A stretch of DNA of 64,000 nucleotides from Lacihabitans sp. CS3-21 (GCF_024343675.1 NZ_RJUD01000010.1:62001-126000); one strand, 5' to 3'; shown: positions 1-9,388, numbered from the stretch's first letter. The notes: generated from the letters alone by a model not told the origin. Made by a program: numbers and translations.

Positions 1-2392
1 ACGATTTCTCTTGAATAGAGATCAAAGTAGTTCTCACCACACTCAAAGTTAAAATAATAAGTACAATCAGCGGTAGCAGGAATGCTGCATTGAGATAAAA
101 CTGGATTTTGGTGGAGAAATTCATTGAAAAACTCTTGAATCCATTGAGTATACTGAACACTAAAAGCAATACAGAAATCCCCAATATGGAGATCAAGAAT
201 AAGAACGAAAAATTGGAAAGGAGATTCTTCCAATAAGCATTGGGTTGAGAAATTATGATTTTTTTACCTTTTTGCCCCTTTAACGCAAAGTGAGAATAGC
301 CCTGAATGATTTTTTCTTTTTGGTAAATTTCAACACCATCAAGCTCAATCATAGGAAAGTACATCAAATAGTTGAAGCTTCCTGAGTTATAAACCACAGA
401 GTTGTTTTTGTCAAAAATGGCATAGCTGTAATTTTTCGATTCTGGGTTTTGTACAAATTTCTTATCTAAAAGAAGTTCAGGATAAACACTTGCCACGTTT
501 TCGTCCTTGAGTTTTAAGTCTAAAACTACCGTTCCTATTTTTTCTACACCATCATAAATATCATTAAACGAAACATATTGTTTGATAAAGCTATTTCCAG
601 TTTCATTTATAAAAAATACATTCGGTAAATCTGTTTTATATTTAGCATTATTAAATCTCGTATTTAAATCCACCAAGTTTTCAGAAGCATCTGCATCGTC
701 CAATGTCAAACCTGAGGCATCATAAACTTTAACTTCTACATCATATTTATCAAAATACATGTCTAATAAGTCGTCCTTTATTTGTTGTTTTATAGATTCA
801 GAAACTAAGTCTTGTCTCTTAAATGATGCCACAATAGACTCGTTGCTTCTAATGATTTGTCTAAATCTGTCCAACAAACCTTCGCCAAGTAGGTCATTTT
901 CAGCCAAATATCTTTGTCCAAAATTGTTTTTGTCTAGAATGCTTTTCTTGGCTTCTTGGTTTTCAACTGTTTTGACAGAAATCAGGGCAAAGCAAAATGC
1001 GGCAAGAATAAAATAAAGTAAAGTCTGAAACCTAAGGGTGTAAAAGTATCTTGAAAGCTTGAAATAATAAACAATCCAGAAATAAATGCCAGCAAGAATG
1101 AATGCCAATTCAAGACCTGAAATAAAATAAAAAACAATAATGCCAGCTAAAAAGCCATATAACCAATGAAAAAAACCAAATTTGATATTGACTTGCAGTT
1201 TTAAAAATAAATTTATGGCAATGTGCGAACCAATGAAAAAATTCCCCAAAACAAAAAAGTAATACACGAAACTGATAATCCTGAACTTGCTCATTCCCAA
1301 GTTCATCGAGTATCCAATATTATATAACGAATCCTCGTAAATGTCAACAATTTGTGTACCACAGAAATGAGCTATGACCATCACTATGATTACAAGTAAT
1401 ACTGAGATTACACTTTTGATGAACGGTTTAGTTTTGTTGAGTTGGAGAAAAAATCTAGTACGATAGTAATATAGAGCAAGAATGGCCAAAAAAATCAAAA
1501 TGAAAAGGCCATTCAATACTGTATCACCAAGCGTAGGTGCTAAAAACGAACCATTAAAAAAGCTTGGGTTGAATACTTCTTGGTTTAGGAATTTCCAAGG
1601 TAGCCCAGTCATAAGCAGGGTTAACCTCAAAAATAATAACGAAAAAAGCAAAAGTAGAATCGCGTAACTAAATTTATGCTTATATAAAAGCTCTTTGATT
1701 TTGAATATGACATACAAAATCAAAAAAACTAATGCTGCTATAAATATGCAAAGCGTTACTTTTGGAATGCTAGAGTTTATTATCTTTTCGTTCTCAGGAA
1801 CTTGATAATAAAAGAGTGCTTTTTTTGAAAAATCTATTATTGATTTACTTTTCTCAAATTCTTGACCTGATATTTTTAAAGGGGCAGGATGAAAAATATC
1901 CGTGTTATAGCTAGATTGGAGGTAATCATTTTGGTTTTGGTAAAATCTGTATAAATTTATTAAGGAAAAAACCTCAATGGTGTCTTTATTGACAAAGGTT
2001 GATTTTTTTTGGAAAATTACTTGGTTTTGAAAGTAATTATCATAAAATATATCACCACGATTAGCTATTTTTTCATAATTCGGTACGATTCTATAGTCTG
2101 ACCAATAGGCTATTTTTTTGTTTTTGAATATGAAATAGGGGTATTTTGTGGCAACTTTAAGTTGTTCAAACGAAGCAAACTTTTTTTGATTTACTTGCTT
2201 AATTACTTGATTTATTTCAAAATCTGAAATGAGTAATTCTCTCGTAATATTTTTTTGTAGCGTGGTTTGGTATTGGCCAGCCAGATTGTTTCGAGAGTTT
2301 TTTTCTACTAAAAAAAAATAGCACACTCCTATCAATAGGGTTATTAGCCCTAAAACAAGGAATATATTTTTTCTTAAATTTGAAACTTTCAT
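1..2392 (-). CDS. Large membrane sensor protein, probable histidine kinase (3' end cut by window)
   Basis: An open frame of 797 codons runs from an ATG at 2392 off the left edge without a stop. It starts MKVSNLRKNIFLVLG with one N-terminal membrane segment, followed by an extracytoplasmic region of about 190 residues. About eight membrane segments follow between roughly residues 210 and 470, then a second soluble region of about 230 residues, and a further pair of membrane segments near the cut. This layout, and phrases such as YPYFIFKNKKIAYWSD, resemble the sensory half of long Bacteroidota histidine kinases. That is inferred from family memory: the kinase domains themselves would lie outside the window. 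AGGA sits just before the ATG. The gene is divergent from the gene at 2603. Confidence 0.6.
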   Translation of the reverse strand, partial: MKVSNLRKNIFLVLGLITLLIGVCYFFLVEKNSRNNLAGQYQTTLQKNITRELLISDFEINQVIKQVNQKKFASFEQLKVATKYPYFIFKNKKIAYWSDYRIVPNYEKIANRGDIFYDNYFQNQVIFQKKSTFVNKDTIEVFSLINLYRFYQNQNDYLQSSYNTDIFHPAPLKISGQEFEKSKSIIDFSKKALFYYQVPENEKIINSSIPKVTLCIFIAALVFLILYVIFKIKELLYKHKFSYAILLLLFSLLFLRLTLLMTGLPWKFLNQEVFNPSFFNGSFLAPTLGDTVLNGLFILIFLAILALYYYRTRFFLQLNKTKPFIKSVISVLLVIIVMVIAHFCGTQIVDIYEDSLYNIGYSMNLGMSKFRIISFVYYFFVLGNFFIGSHIAINLFLKLQVNIKFGFFHWLYGFLAGIIVFYFISGLELAFILAGIYFWIVYYFKLSRYFYTLRFQTLLYFILAAFCFALISVKTVENQEAKKSILDKNNFGQRYLAENDLLGEGLLDRFRQIIRSNESIVASFKRQDLVSESIKQQIKDDLLDMYFDKYDVEVKVYDASGLTLDDADASENLVDLNTRFNNAKYKTDLPNVFFINETGNSFIKQYVSFNDIYDGVEKIGTVVLDLKLKDENVASVYPELLLDKKFVQNPESKNYSYAIFDKNNSVVYNSGSFNYLMYFPMIELDGVEIYQKEKIIQGYSHFALKGQKGKKIIISQPNAYWKNLLSNFSFLFLISILGISVLLLVFSILNGFKSFSMNFSTKIQFYLNAAFLLPLIVLIILTLSVVRTTLISIQEKS

Positions 2393-2576
2393 TTTTTTCC
2401 TGGAAACATTTTGCCGAGCTAAAAAACTTGATTTTGGATACTAAAATTACTAAAATCATGCCAAAAACTGTAAGAGGTTGCTTTTAGTATTTCATTGATA
2501 GGATGTATATTTAATAATTTTTTTTAAAAAACATAAAATGCTACCTATCTGATTTTTTTAGTCTCGAATATTACTG

Positions 2577-2584
2577 TAATTTTG
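2577..2584 (+). promoter_or_regulatory. Bacteroidota -7 element TAATTTTG
   Basis: TAATTTTG matches the Bacteroidota sigma-A -7 consensus TAnnTTTG. It lies about 20 bases before the ATG at 2603 and overlaps an in-frame TTG at 2582, which argues that the ATG, not the TTG, is the real start. No clear -33 TTTG is seen at the usual distance. Confidence 0.45.
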
Positions 2585-2602
2585 AGCAAATATATTTTTA
2601 GA

Positions 2603-3109
2603 ATGACCAATGAGTTTTTGGGTTTTGTTGGGGTTTCGGTTTTAATTGTTGGGGTATTTTTCTTGCTTTACAATTATTTTTTAAATAGGCATTTTAGCTT
2701 TGCAAAAATCAAAAGTCAGCAAGAAATAGCCTTTCCTTTGAGGCTTCAAGCCTATGAGCGTATGGCTCTTTTTTTAGAAAGAATCAAGCCCGAAAACATG
2801 TTTACAAGACTAAACTTTGTGGACCTAAGTATTTCGGATTTACAAAGTGCGGTCATTTCAGATATAAAAAACGAACTAAACCACAATATTGCCCAGCAAA
2901 TTTACATAGAACCAGCTACTTGGGATAAAATTGTATTGGCTGCAAATTCAACTGCTTCAGATTTAAATCAAAGTATTATCAGTCATCAGGGGCTTGGAGG
3001 GTCTAAAGAAATTGTGTTACATATACTTAAGAATCAGGATTTAAACTGTACAAATAATATTAACTTAGCCTTGGAAACATTAAAATTTGAGATTCAAAAA
3101 TATTTCTAA
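2603..3109 (+). CDS. Conserved Bacteroidota membrane-anchored protein of unknown function
   Basis: 168 residues from the ATG at 2603. One N-terminal membrane helix (residues 4-26) is followed by a soluble alpha-helical domain. The phrase PLRLQAYERMALFLERI just after the anchor is one I recall from a widespread uncharacterised Bacteroidota family (possibly DUF7935). I know of no function. An in-frame TTG lies seven codons upstream but overlaps the -7 promoter element, so the ATG was preferred. The gene runs in the same direction as the YtxH gene 77 bases downstream and may share its transcript. Confidence 0.7.
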   Translation: MTNEFLGFVGVSVLIVGVFFLLYNYFLNRHFSFAKIKSQQEIAFPLRLQAYERMALFLERIKPENMFTRLNFVDLSISDLQSAVISDIKNELNHNIAQQIYIEPATWDKIVLAANSTASDLNQSIISHQGLGGSKEIVLHILKNQDLNCTNNINLALETLKFEIQKYF

Positions 3110-3186
3110 AATGTATTTTAATTTACATTTTCGATTCTCAATTTTAAACTTTAATTTTATTCTATTAATCAATAAAAATTACAACA

Positions 3187-3507
3187 ATGAGCGTAACATC
3201 TAAACATCTAGCAACTTTTATTCTTGGTGCTGCTGCGGGTATCGCCTTGAATAAATATTTGAACACTGAAGAGGGAGAAAAAGTGATGGAGGACTTAAAA
3301 ACTAAGGGTAACGAACTTAAAGATGAGGCCGAAGCAGCTATTGAAAAAGCTCCTGAATATTTTGAGGACTTAAAAAATGGTGCAAGTACAAAATTTAATG
3401 AGGTCGTGCAAAATCTTAAAAATCAATATCCAGAGGCAGAAAAAATGATTACGGATATGTTTGCCAATCTCATAAAACCAAAAACAGACATCAAGCCAGA
3501 AGCTTAA
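3187..3507 (+). CDS. YtxH domain-containing protein
   Basis: 106 residues. It starts MSVTSKHLATFILGAAAGIAL, a short glycine/alanine-rich hydrophobic N-terminus typical of YtxH (Gsx-like) stress proteins. The rest is a charged, amphipathic helix rich in Lys, Glu and Ala. The family is small, membrane-associated and often general-stress induced; its exact role is unknown. A hairpin with a T-run follows at 3522-3556. Confidence 0.75.
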   Translation: MSVTSKHLATFILGAAAGIALNKYLNTEEGEKVMEDLKTKGNELKDEAEAAIEKAPEYFEDLKNGASTKFNEVVQNLKNQYPEAEKMITDMFANLIKPKTDIKPEA

Positions 3508-3521
3508 TATTATTTTAATAA

Positions 3522-3556
3522 GGCTTTCCTCTTTTGGATGAAAGCCATTTTTTTTC
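3522..3556 (+). terminator. Hairpin terminator or attenuator between ytxH and the hydroxyproline genes
   Basis: Stem GGCTTTC (3522-3528) pairs with GAAAGCC (3540-3546) across an 11-base loop, followed by ATTTTTTTTT. It ends only about 15 bases before the ATG at 3572. I see no TAnnTTTG promoter between the two, so the next operon may be read through this hairpin. Confidence 0.6.
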
Positions 3557-3571
3557 AACAAACATTTATTT

Positions 3572-4477
3572 ATGAAACCACTTTGGACTGGGGTGTACCC
3601 TGCTGTGACGACTAATTTTTTTGAGGATCAAAGCCTAGATTTTCAAACTTTCGAAAACAATATCAATGAGCAAATAAAAGCTGGCGTGCATGGCATAATT
3701 GTCTGTGGCTCATTGGGTGAAAACGGTACACTTTCTACTGATGAAAAACTTGCTTTGCTAGAATCTGCTAAGAAGGCAATAGCTGGCAGAGTGCCATTAA
3801 TCATGACCGTAGCCGAATGCGTAACCGCTGAGGCTGTAAGTTTTGTGAAAACTGTAGAACAAGCTGGTGGAGATGGTTTTATGATGTTGCCACCAATGAG
3901 ATATGCTTCAGATGATAGAGAAACCTTACATTACCTACACAAAGTTGCCGATGCCACAGATTTGCCAGTGATGGCCTATAACAATCCTGTGGCCTATAAG
4001 ACATTTTTGTCGATTCCTATGTTTAGGGATTTGGCTCAAAATCAACACTTTGAGTCTATGAAAGAGTCAACGGGAGATATCAGATACATGACGGACATTA
4101 TTAATGAGTTTGGAGGTAGATTTAAGATATTGAGTGGTGTGGACGACCTAGCCTTTGAGAGTCTTGTAATGGGTGCTGATGGCTGGGTTGCTGGTTTGGT
4201 TTGTGGATTTCCGAGAGAGACTGTGGTCATTTACGAACTTGTTAAGCAAGGCAGAATTCAAGAAGCTCGTGAAATTTACCGTTGGTTTTTCCCTCTTTTA
4301 CATTTAGATATTGGTAATAAATTTGTTCAAAACATCAAACTGGCCGAAACGGCGGTTGGAATAGGAACTGAAATGGTTCGTGAGCCGAGGTTACCTTTAG
4401 TAGGTCAAGAACGTCAAGCAGTACTTGATGTCATTGAAAAAGCACTAAAAGTAAGACCAGTTTTACCTCAAATTTAA
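3572..4477 (+). CDS. Dihydrodipicolinate synthase-family protein, probable 1-pyrroline-4-hydroxy-2-carboxylate deaminase
   Basis: 301 residues, a full-length class I-aldolase TIM barrel of the DapA/NAL family. GSLGE at 46-50 is the pyruvate-carboxylate binding motif position, Tyr136 (MAYNNP) is the catalytic tyrosine and Lys164 (ESMKEST) the Schiff-base lysine. The two next genes encode a hydroxyproline epimerase and a D-amino acid dehydrogenase. The likely reaction is therefore deamination of delta1-pyrroline-4-hydroxy-2-carboxylate to 2-oxoglutarate semialdehyde in 4-hydroxyproline breakdown, rather than lysine synthesis. That assignment rests on context. The gene starts 15 bases after a terminator-like hairpin and ends 6 bases before the epimerase ATG. 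Confidence 0.82.
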   Translation: MKPLWTGVYPAVTTNFFEDQSLDFQTFENNINEQIKAGVHGIIVCGSLGENGTLSTDEKLALLESAKKAIAGRVPLIMTVAECVTAEAVSFVKTVEQAGGDGFMMLPPMRYASDDRETLHYLHKVADATDLPVMAYNNPVAYKTFLSIPMFRDLAQNQHFESMKESTGDIRYMTDIINEFGGRFKILSGVDDLAFESLVMGADGWVAGLVCGFPRETVVIYELVKQGRIQEAREIYRWFFPLLHLDIGNKFVQNIKLAETAVGIGTEMVREPRLPLVGQERQAVLDVIEKALKVRPVLPQI

Positions 4478-4483
4478 GCTTTG

Positions 4484-5485
4484 ATGGAAAACGTATTTCA
4501 TTGTTTCGATGCCCATACTTGTGGCAATCCCGTGCGGCTGGTCTCAAGTGGTGGACCAGATTTGGTAGGTGAAAATATGTCTGAAAAAAGGCAACATTTC
4601 CTAAAAGAATTTGACTGGATAAGAAAAGGACTCATGTTTGAGCCAAGAGGGCACGATATGATGTCTGGGAGTATTTTGTATGCACCGAGTGACCCTCATA
4701 ATGATGTGGGCGTGTTGTTCATAGAGACCAGCGGTTGCTTACCCATGTGCGGTCATGGCACTATTGGCACTATTACGATTGGTATAGAAAAGGGTCTAAT
4801 AAAGCCTAAAGTTGAGGGGAAAGTAAAGATGGAAGCTCCAGCAGGGTTGGTGGACATTTCATATAAATCAGAAAATGGTAAAGTGAAGTCTGTAAGGCTG
4901 ACCAACGTAGCTTCTTTTTTATATAAAGAAAACTTAAGCGTTGAATGTCCTGATTTGGGAACGCTCAGAGTAGATGTTTCTTATGGTGGAAATTTTTACG
5001 CCATTGTGGATGTCCAACAGAACTTCCCCGGCCTAGAATATTTCAAAGCCGATCAGTTAATTTCTTGGTCGAGAGTGCTAAGAGAGAGACTCAATGAGCA
5101 GCACACATTTGTTCATCCTGAAAATGATTCAATAAATGGTCTAAGTCATATTCTTTGGACAGGTGCTGTCATAGATGAAAAATCTACTGCTCGCAATGCC
5201 GTATTTTATGGCGACAAAGCCATAGATAGATCACCATGTGGCACAGGTACTTCAGCCAGAATGGCTCAGTGGGCTGCCAAAGGCAAACTAATAGAAGGAG
5301 AGGAATTTGTACACGAAAGCATTATAGGAAGCAAATTTGTGGGTAGGATAGAAGGCAGAACCAAAGTTGGTGATTTTGATGCGATTTATCCAAGCATAGA
5401 AGGTTGGGCCAGAATTTATGGCGAAAATGTAATTACTATAGATGCCGAAGACGATCCCTATGCCTTTGGTTTTCAGGTGATTTGA
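4484..5485 (+). CDS. 4-hydroxyproline epimerase (proline racemase family)
   Basis: 333 residues from the ATG at 4484; a TTG one codon upstream is in frame but less likely. Both catalytic cysteines are present: Cys89 in MCGHGTIG and Cys252 in DRSPCGTG. The Cys/Cys pair indicates racemase or epimerase activity; the related dehydratases carry Thr at the second position. With its neighbours it should convert trans-4-hydroxy-L-proline to cis-4-hydroxy-D-proline in the cytoplasm. It lies 6 bases after the deaminase gene, so the two are surely cotranscribed. Confidence 0.88.
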   Translation: MENVFHCFDAHTCGNPVRLVSSGGPDLVGENMSEKRQHFLKEFDWIRKGLMFEPRGHDMMSGSILYAPSDPHNDVGVLFIETSGCLPMCGHGTIGTITIGIEKGLIKPKVEGKVKMEAPAGLVDISYKSENGKVKSVRLTNVASFLYKENLSVECPDLGTLRVDVSYGGNFYAIVDVQQNFPGLEYFKADQLISWSRVLRERLNEQHTFVHPENDSINGLSHILWTGAVIDEKSTARNAVFYGDKAIDRSPCGTGTSARMAQWAAKGKLIEGEEFVHESIIGSKFVGRIEGRTKVGDFDAIYPSIEGWARIYGENVITIDAEDDPYAFGFQVI

Positions 5486-5563
5486 TTTCAATTTTACGCT
5501 TTTTTCTGGAAATGTTTTTCTTTTGAAAATGGAATGTTTATTTCATAAATAATACAAGTTTTT

Positions 5564-6832
5564 ATGGTTCAGAAACCAATAGCGATAATAGGTGGAGGAA
5601 TAATAGGTTTGTTTTCCGCTTATTACTTGCTCGAATCGGGTGAGAAAGTGGTTGTCATTGATAAATCTTCAGGGAACGAAGGCTGTTCATTTGGCAATGC
5701 AGGTATGGTGGTTCCGAGTCACTTTATTCCCTTGGCTTCTCCTGGGATGATTGAAAAAGGACTTAAATGGATGCTTGATAGTGAGAGTCCGTTTTATGTT
5801 AAACCCCGAATTTCACTCGAATTATTGAAATGGGGACTACAGTTTTACAAAAAATCAAATCAAAAGCATGTTGATAGCTCTGTACCACTTTTGAGGGATT
5901 TAGGCCTGATTTCAAAATTACTTTACCATGATTTAGCCCAAAAACTCAAGTATTCTTATGAGGAGAAAGGCTTAGTTATGTATTGTAAAAAGCAAAATAC
6001 CTTAGATGAGGAAGCTCATGTGGCCGAGTTGGCAAACAAAATAGGAATTGAGGCTAAAGTGTTAGATATAAAATCAATACATAAATTAGAACCAGAAATA
6101 CGCCCTGAAGTAGCGGGTGCGGTTTATTTTCCAGGAGATGCACATTTGAACCCAACTGAACTGATTGAAAGTTTAAAAAAATATTTGGTAGATAAGGGAG
6201 TTGTGATAAAGCATAATTCTGAAATGATCAATATTCAGACTGTTGGTGATGAAATTACTTCATTGGAGATAATGAATGATGAACAAAAAGAGATGCTGGA
6301 AGTAGGAAATGTCGTATTGGCTGCAGGTTCTTGGTCTGGTATATTAGGAAAAATGTTAAGGCTGAATTTGCCTATGCAAGCAGGAAAAGGCTATAGTGTA
6401 AGTAAATCACAAGTGCCTAATAAAGAGATATTTATTCCAAATATTTTGGTTGAAGCCAGAGTAGCTATAACGCCGATGTCTGGTAGGTTTGTACGATTTG
6501 GGGGCACTATGGAAATCGGCGGCTTAGACAGTACAATAAATATGAATAGAGTGAGAGGAATCATAAAATCGGTACCTGAGTTTTTTCCAGATTATGCACT
6601 CGATGTGCCAAAAAAAGAAGAAGTTTGGTATGGTTTTAGGCCTTGTTCGCCAGACGGATTGCCTTACATTGGATATTCGGGAGCCTATAAAAATCTTTTC
6701 ATAAATACTGGTCATGCCATGATGGGAATTAGCTTAGCTCCGGCCTCAGGTAAGCTCATAGCACAGCAAATTTTGGGCAAAAAAACAGAAATGGATTTAA
6801 ATGGATTTTCGGCTCAAAGGTTTGGTAATTAG
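5564..6832 (+). CDS. FAD-dependent D-amino acid dehydrogenase (DadA-like), probable D-hydroxyproline dehydrogenase
   Basis: 422 residues, a DAO-superfamily flavoprotein. The Rossmann motif IAIIGGGIIGLFSAYYL lies at residues 5-21 with the acidic VVVIDK strand end near 33. The C-terminus has WYGFRPCSPDGLPYIGYS and NTGHAMMGISLAPASG, typical of DadA-type enzymes. In this operon it should oxidise cis-4-hydroxy-D-proline to the pyrroline that the 3572 gene product deaminates. Electron acceptor is unknown; DadA-type enzymes usually feed quinone. It lies 78 bases after the epimerase gene with no hairpin between. Confidence 0.85.
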   Translation: MVQKPIAIIGGGIIGLFSAYYLLESGEKVVVIDKSSGNEGCSFGNAGMVVPSHFIPLASPGMIEKGLKWMLDSESPFYVKPRISLELLKWGLQFYKKSNQKHVDSSVPLLRDLGLISKLLYHDLAQKLKYSYEEKGLVMYCKKQNTLDEEAHVAELANKIGIEAKVLDIKSIHKLEPEIRPEVAGAVYFPGDAHLNPTELIESLKKYLVDKGVVIKHNSEMINIQTVGDEITSLEIMNDEQKEMLEVGNVVLAAGSWSGILGKMLRLNLPMQAGKGYSVSKSQVPNKEIFIPNILVEARVAITPMSGRFVRFGGTMEIGGLDSTINMNRVRGIIKSVPEFFPDYALDVPKKEEVWYGFRPCSPDGLPYIGYSGAYKNLFINTGHAMMGISLAPASGKLIAQQILGKKTEMDLNGFSAQRFGN

Positions 6833-6878
6833 AATCCCATGTTTACCTTTGGCATCTAAAAAAGTAAAAAACTAAAAT

Positions 6879-8681
6879 TTGGGCTTAAAAGAAAAGTGGG
6901 TTGACTACGAAGATAGATTTTTTAGGGTCAAAGAGGCCATAGTAAGGAGGACAAATAGATTAATTTTCTTAACCTTAGCTTTTGGCTTTTCGTTGGTAAT
7001 TTATCAAATCGGTTTTCCTAAAGAGCAGTACGCTGTGGATTGGGTAAATAGTGTTTTGAGACAAATTCCTAAACTACTTATGTTATTTTTCCTGTTCAAA
7101 TGGACATTAAAGATTATTTTAAGTACCAAGAAAATAATTTTTGAAAGGAAACATATTTCTGATTTTGTTATTTTCTTCGTGTTTTTTGTTTTTAATATTT
7201 TCAAAAATCAAAATGCGATTTTCGCTAGTGAGTATTTTCTTTATTTATTAATTGCCTCTTTCTTTTTTCTTCGTTTTTTGTCGGTTTCTACCGAAGTCAA
7301 AAATTCATTGTTGAGCCCTTCCATTCTTTTTACTATATCCTTTAGTTTCTTAATTTTTTGGGGAACTGCTATGTTGTTGATACCGAAGGCGACCAACGGA
7401 AATCTGAGTTTGATAGATTCGCTTTTTACGGCTACCAGTGCAGTTTGTGTTACTGGATTAGCCACAGTTGACGTTCCCACAAAATTTACAGGTCTTGGGC
7501 AAGATATTCTTTTGGTTTTGATTCAAATCGGCGGTCTCGGTTTAATGACTTTTACCAATTTCTTTGCCATTTTATTTAGAGGTGGAATGTCTTTACGTAA
7601 TCATCTGATATTGAGTAATATAATTGAGACAGATGAGCCAAGCTCTTTGTTTTCGATATTGAAAAAAATATTGTTTTTTACACTTTTAGTCGAGTTCCTG
7701 GGTGCTATTCTGATATTTATTTTTACAGCAGGTACTTATCCAGGTACAAACTACGATTATTGGTATTTCTCATTTTTTCATGCCATCTCGGCATTTTGCA
7801 ACGCGGGTTTTTCCAATATGGCAGATGGATTGTATAATGTGAATTTGAGGAAAAATTATAATCTTCAAAATGTCATTTCATGGCTCATTATTTTAGGCGG
7901 AATCGGTTTTCCGGTGGTTATTGAAATTTATAATGCCATGAAATACTACACCAAAAGTACTTTGAAACTATTTTTTTTTGGGGAAAGGTTCAGTTTTCAG
8001 GCCAAAAGTCTTTCGGTTCATAGTCGCCTAGTCTTAAGTAGTACTTTCGTGCTATTGGCCGTAGGTACTATTGCATTTTATTTTCTTGAAAAAAACAATA
8101 CCCTTGCAGAACATACTTCTTTGTATGGGAAACTTTCTGGTTCCTTTTTTGGCTCTGTTACACCTCGAACGGCTGGATTTAATACAGTAAATATGGGAAA
8201 TCTGATGCAAAGTACCATTCTTTTGTATCTTCTGCTGATGTGGATAGGTGCAGCACCTAGTTCCACAGGTGGAGGTATTAAGGTAACTACTTTTACCTTG
8301 GCGGTTTCTAATGTTGTGGCTTTGGCCAAAGGAAAAACTAGAATTGAATTGTTTCGCAGAGAAATATCACAAAGTTCAGTCCAACGAGCATTTGTGGTCA
8401 TATTTACATCCTTTATGATTTTAGGTGTCGCTATTTTTCTAATGTCCATATTTGATCCGCAAATTCCGCTACACATGGTGGCTTTTGAATGTTTTTCGGC
8501 TTATGGTACTGTGGGTTTGTCTTTAAATCTTACACCGTCAATATCGGATGGAAGCAAATTGGTATTAATAGTTTGTATGTTTTTGGGTAGAGTAGGTCTA
8601 TTTACAATGCTTTTCGGAATATTTAAAAAGGTAGATTGTGATTCTTACAGATATCCAAAAGACAGTGTTCAGGTAATGTAA
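6879..8681 (+). CDS. TrkH/KtrB family potassium uptake membrane subunit
   Basis: 600 residues. The first 160 residues hold about four extra membrane segments not found in minimal KtrB. The core shows the four pore repeats with their selectivity-filter glycines: AVCVTGLATV, AFCNAGFSN, TPRTAGFNT and AYGTVGLSL. It imports K+, usually together with Na+ or H+. The start is a TTG: an in-frame TAA lies two codons upstream and the first internal ATG falls well inside the membrane region. The regulatory subunit follows after 11 bases. Confidence 0.9.
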   Translation: MGLKEKWVDYEDRFFRVKEAIVRRTNRLIFLTLAFGFSLVIYQIGFPKEQYAVDWVNSVLRQIPKLLMLFFLFKWTLKIILSTKKIIFERKHISDFVIFFVFFVFNIFKNQNAIFASEYFLYLLIASFFFLRFLSVSTEVKNSLLSPSILFTISFSFLIFWGTAMLLIPKATNGNLSLIDSLFTATSAVCVTGLATVDVPTKFTGLGQDILLVLIQIGGLGLMTFTNFFAILFRGGMSLRNHLILSNIIETDEPSSLFSILKKILFFTLLVEFLGAILIFIFTAGTYPGTNYDYWYFSFFHAISAFCNAGFSNMADGLYNVNLRKNYNLQNVISWLIILGGIGFPVVIEIYNAMKYYTKSTLKLFFFGERFSFQAKSLSVHSRLVLSSTFVLLAVGTIAFYFLEKNNTLAEHTSLYGKLSGSFFGSVTPRTAGFNTVNMGNLMQSTILLYLLLMWIGAAPSSTGGGIKVTTFTLAVSNVVALAKGKTRIELFRREISQSSVQRAFVVIFTSFMILGVAIFLMSIFDPQIPLHMVAFECFSAYGTVGLSLNLTPSISDGSKLVLIVCMFLGRVGLFTMLFGIFKKVDCDSYRYPKDSVQVM

Positions 8682-8692
8682 AATATTTTTTT

Positions 8693-9388
8693 ATGAAATA
8701 TATCGTAGTTGGTTTAGGTAATTTTGGTTCAACATTAGCCATCAGATTAACCACAATGGGGCACGAGGTTTTTGGTGTCGACAGCCGATTTGAGGTCGTT
8801 GATCAGCTCAAAAACAAAGTTACACATGTGATTAGTTTAGACACCTCTAAGACCAGTGCTTATGGTAGTTTGCCCATCAAAGAGGTTGATATTGTGGTAA
8901 TTGCCATTGGGGAAGACGTTGGAGCTTCGATAATAACCACGGCTCTCATGAAACAATTCAATGCCAAACAAATCATAGGTAGAGCTATTAATCCTGTCCA
9001 TCGAACGGTACTGGAGTCAATTGGTATCGAAACCATCTTTAATCCAGAAGAATTGGCCGCAGAGATGTTTGCTAAACAGCTCGAAATGAAAGGTATCGTA
9101 GAATCTTTCGACTTGTCGGACAATTGTAGTATCATAGAGCTTCAAGTACCCGAACGCTACATTGGGCGAGAACTTTCTACAGTTGATTTTGAGCAAAAGT
9201 ATGATTTGCAATTAATTGCCATTAAGCATTTTGAAGAAAAGAAAAACTTTTTAGGAATGAAAACCCAAAAAGCCTCGGTAGAGACCAAACTAAAGGCTGA
9301 TCATGTATTTACAAATGCTGATATATTGGTGATGATGGGTGAACTTAGAAATTTTGAAAGTATGATAGGAAAAGATATTAGAGATTGA
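8693..9388 (+). CDS. TrkA/KtrA family potassium channel regulatory subunit
   Basis: 231 residues with one RCK_N domain (GLGNFGSTLAIRL nucleotide-binding loop at residues 6-18, acidic VDS end of strand 2) and one RCK_C domain from about residue 135. A single RCK unit of this size matches KtrA rather than the doubled E. coli TrkA. It forms the cytoplasmic ring that gates the TrkH/KtrB pore in response to nucleotides. It follows the pore gene by 11 bases, and a strong terminator closes the unit. Confidence 0.9.
   Translation: MKYIVVGLGNFGSTLAIRLTTMGHEVFGVDSRFEVVDQLKNKVTHVISLDTSKTSAYGSLPIKEVDIVVIAIGEDVGASIITTALMKQFNAKQIIGRAINPVHRTVLESIGIETIFNPEELAAEMFAKQLEMKGIVESFDLSDNCSIIELQVPERYIGRELSTVDFEQKYDLQLIAIKHFEEKKNFLGMKTQKASVETKLKADHVFTNADILVMMGELRNFESMIGKDIRD

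Noticed and set aside
2217-2459. Minus-strand frame of 80 codons starting upstream of the sensor gene
   Set aside because: It overlaps the long sensor frame in another phase. The sensor frame is far longer and has membrane segments and family-like phrases.
8078-8476. Minus-strand open frame of 132 codons inside trkH
   Set aside because: The plus strand codes for the conserved TrkH pore repeats; shadow frame.
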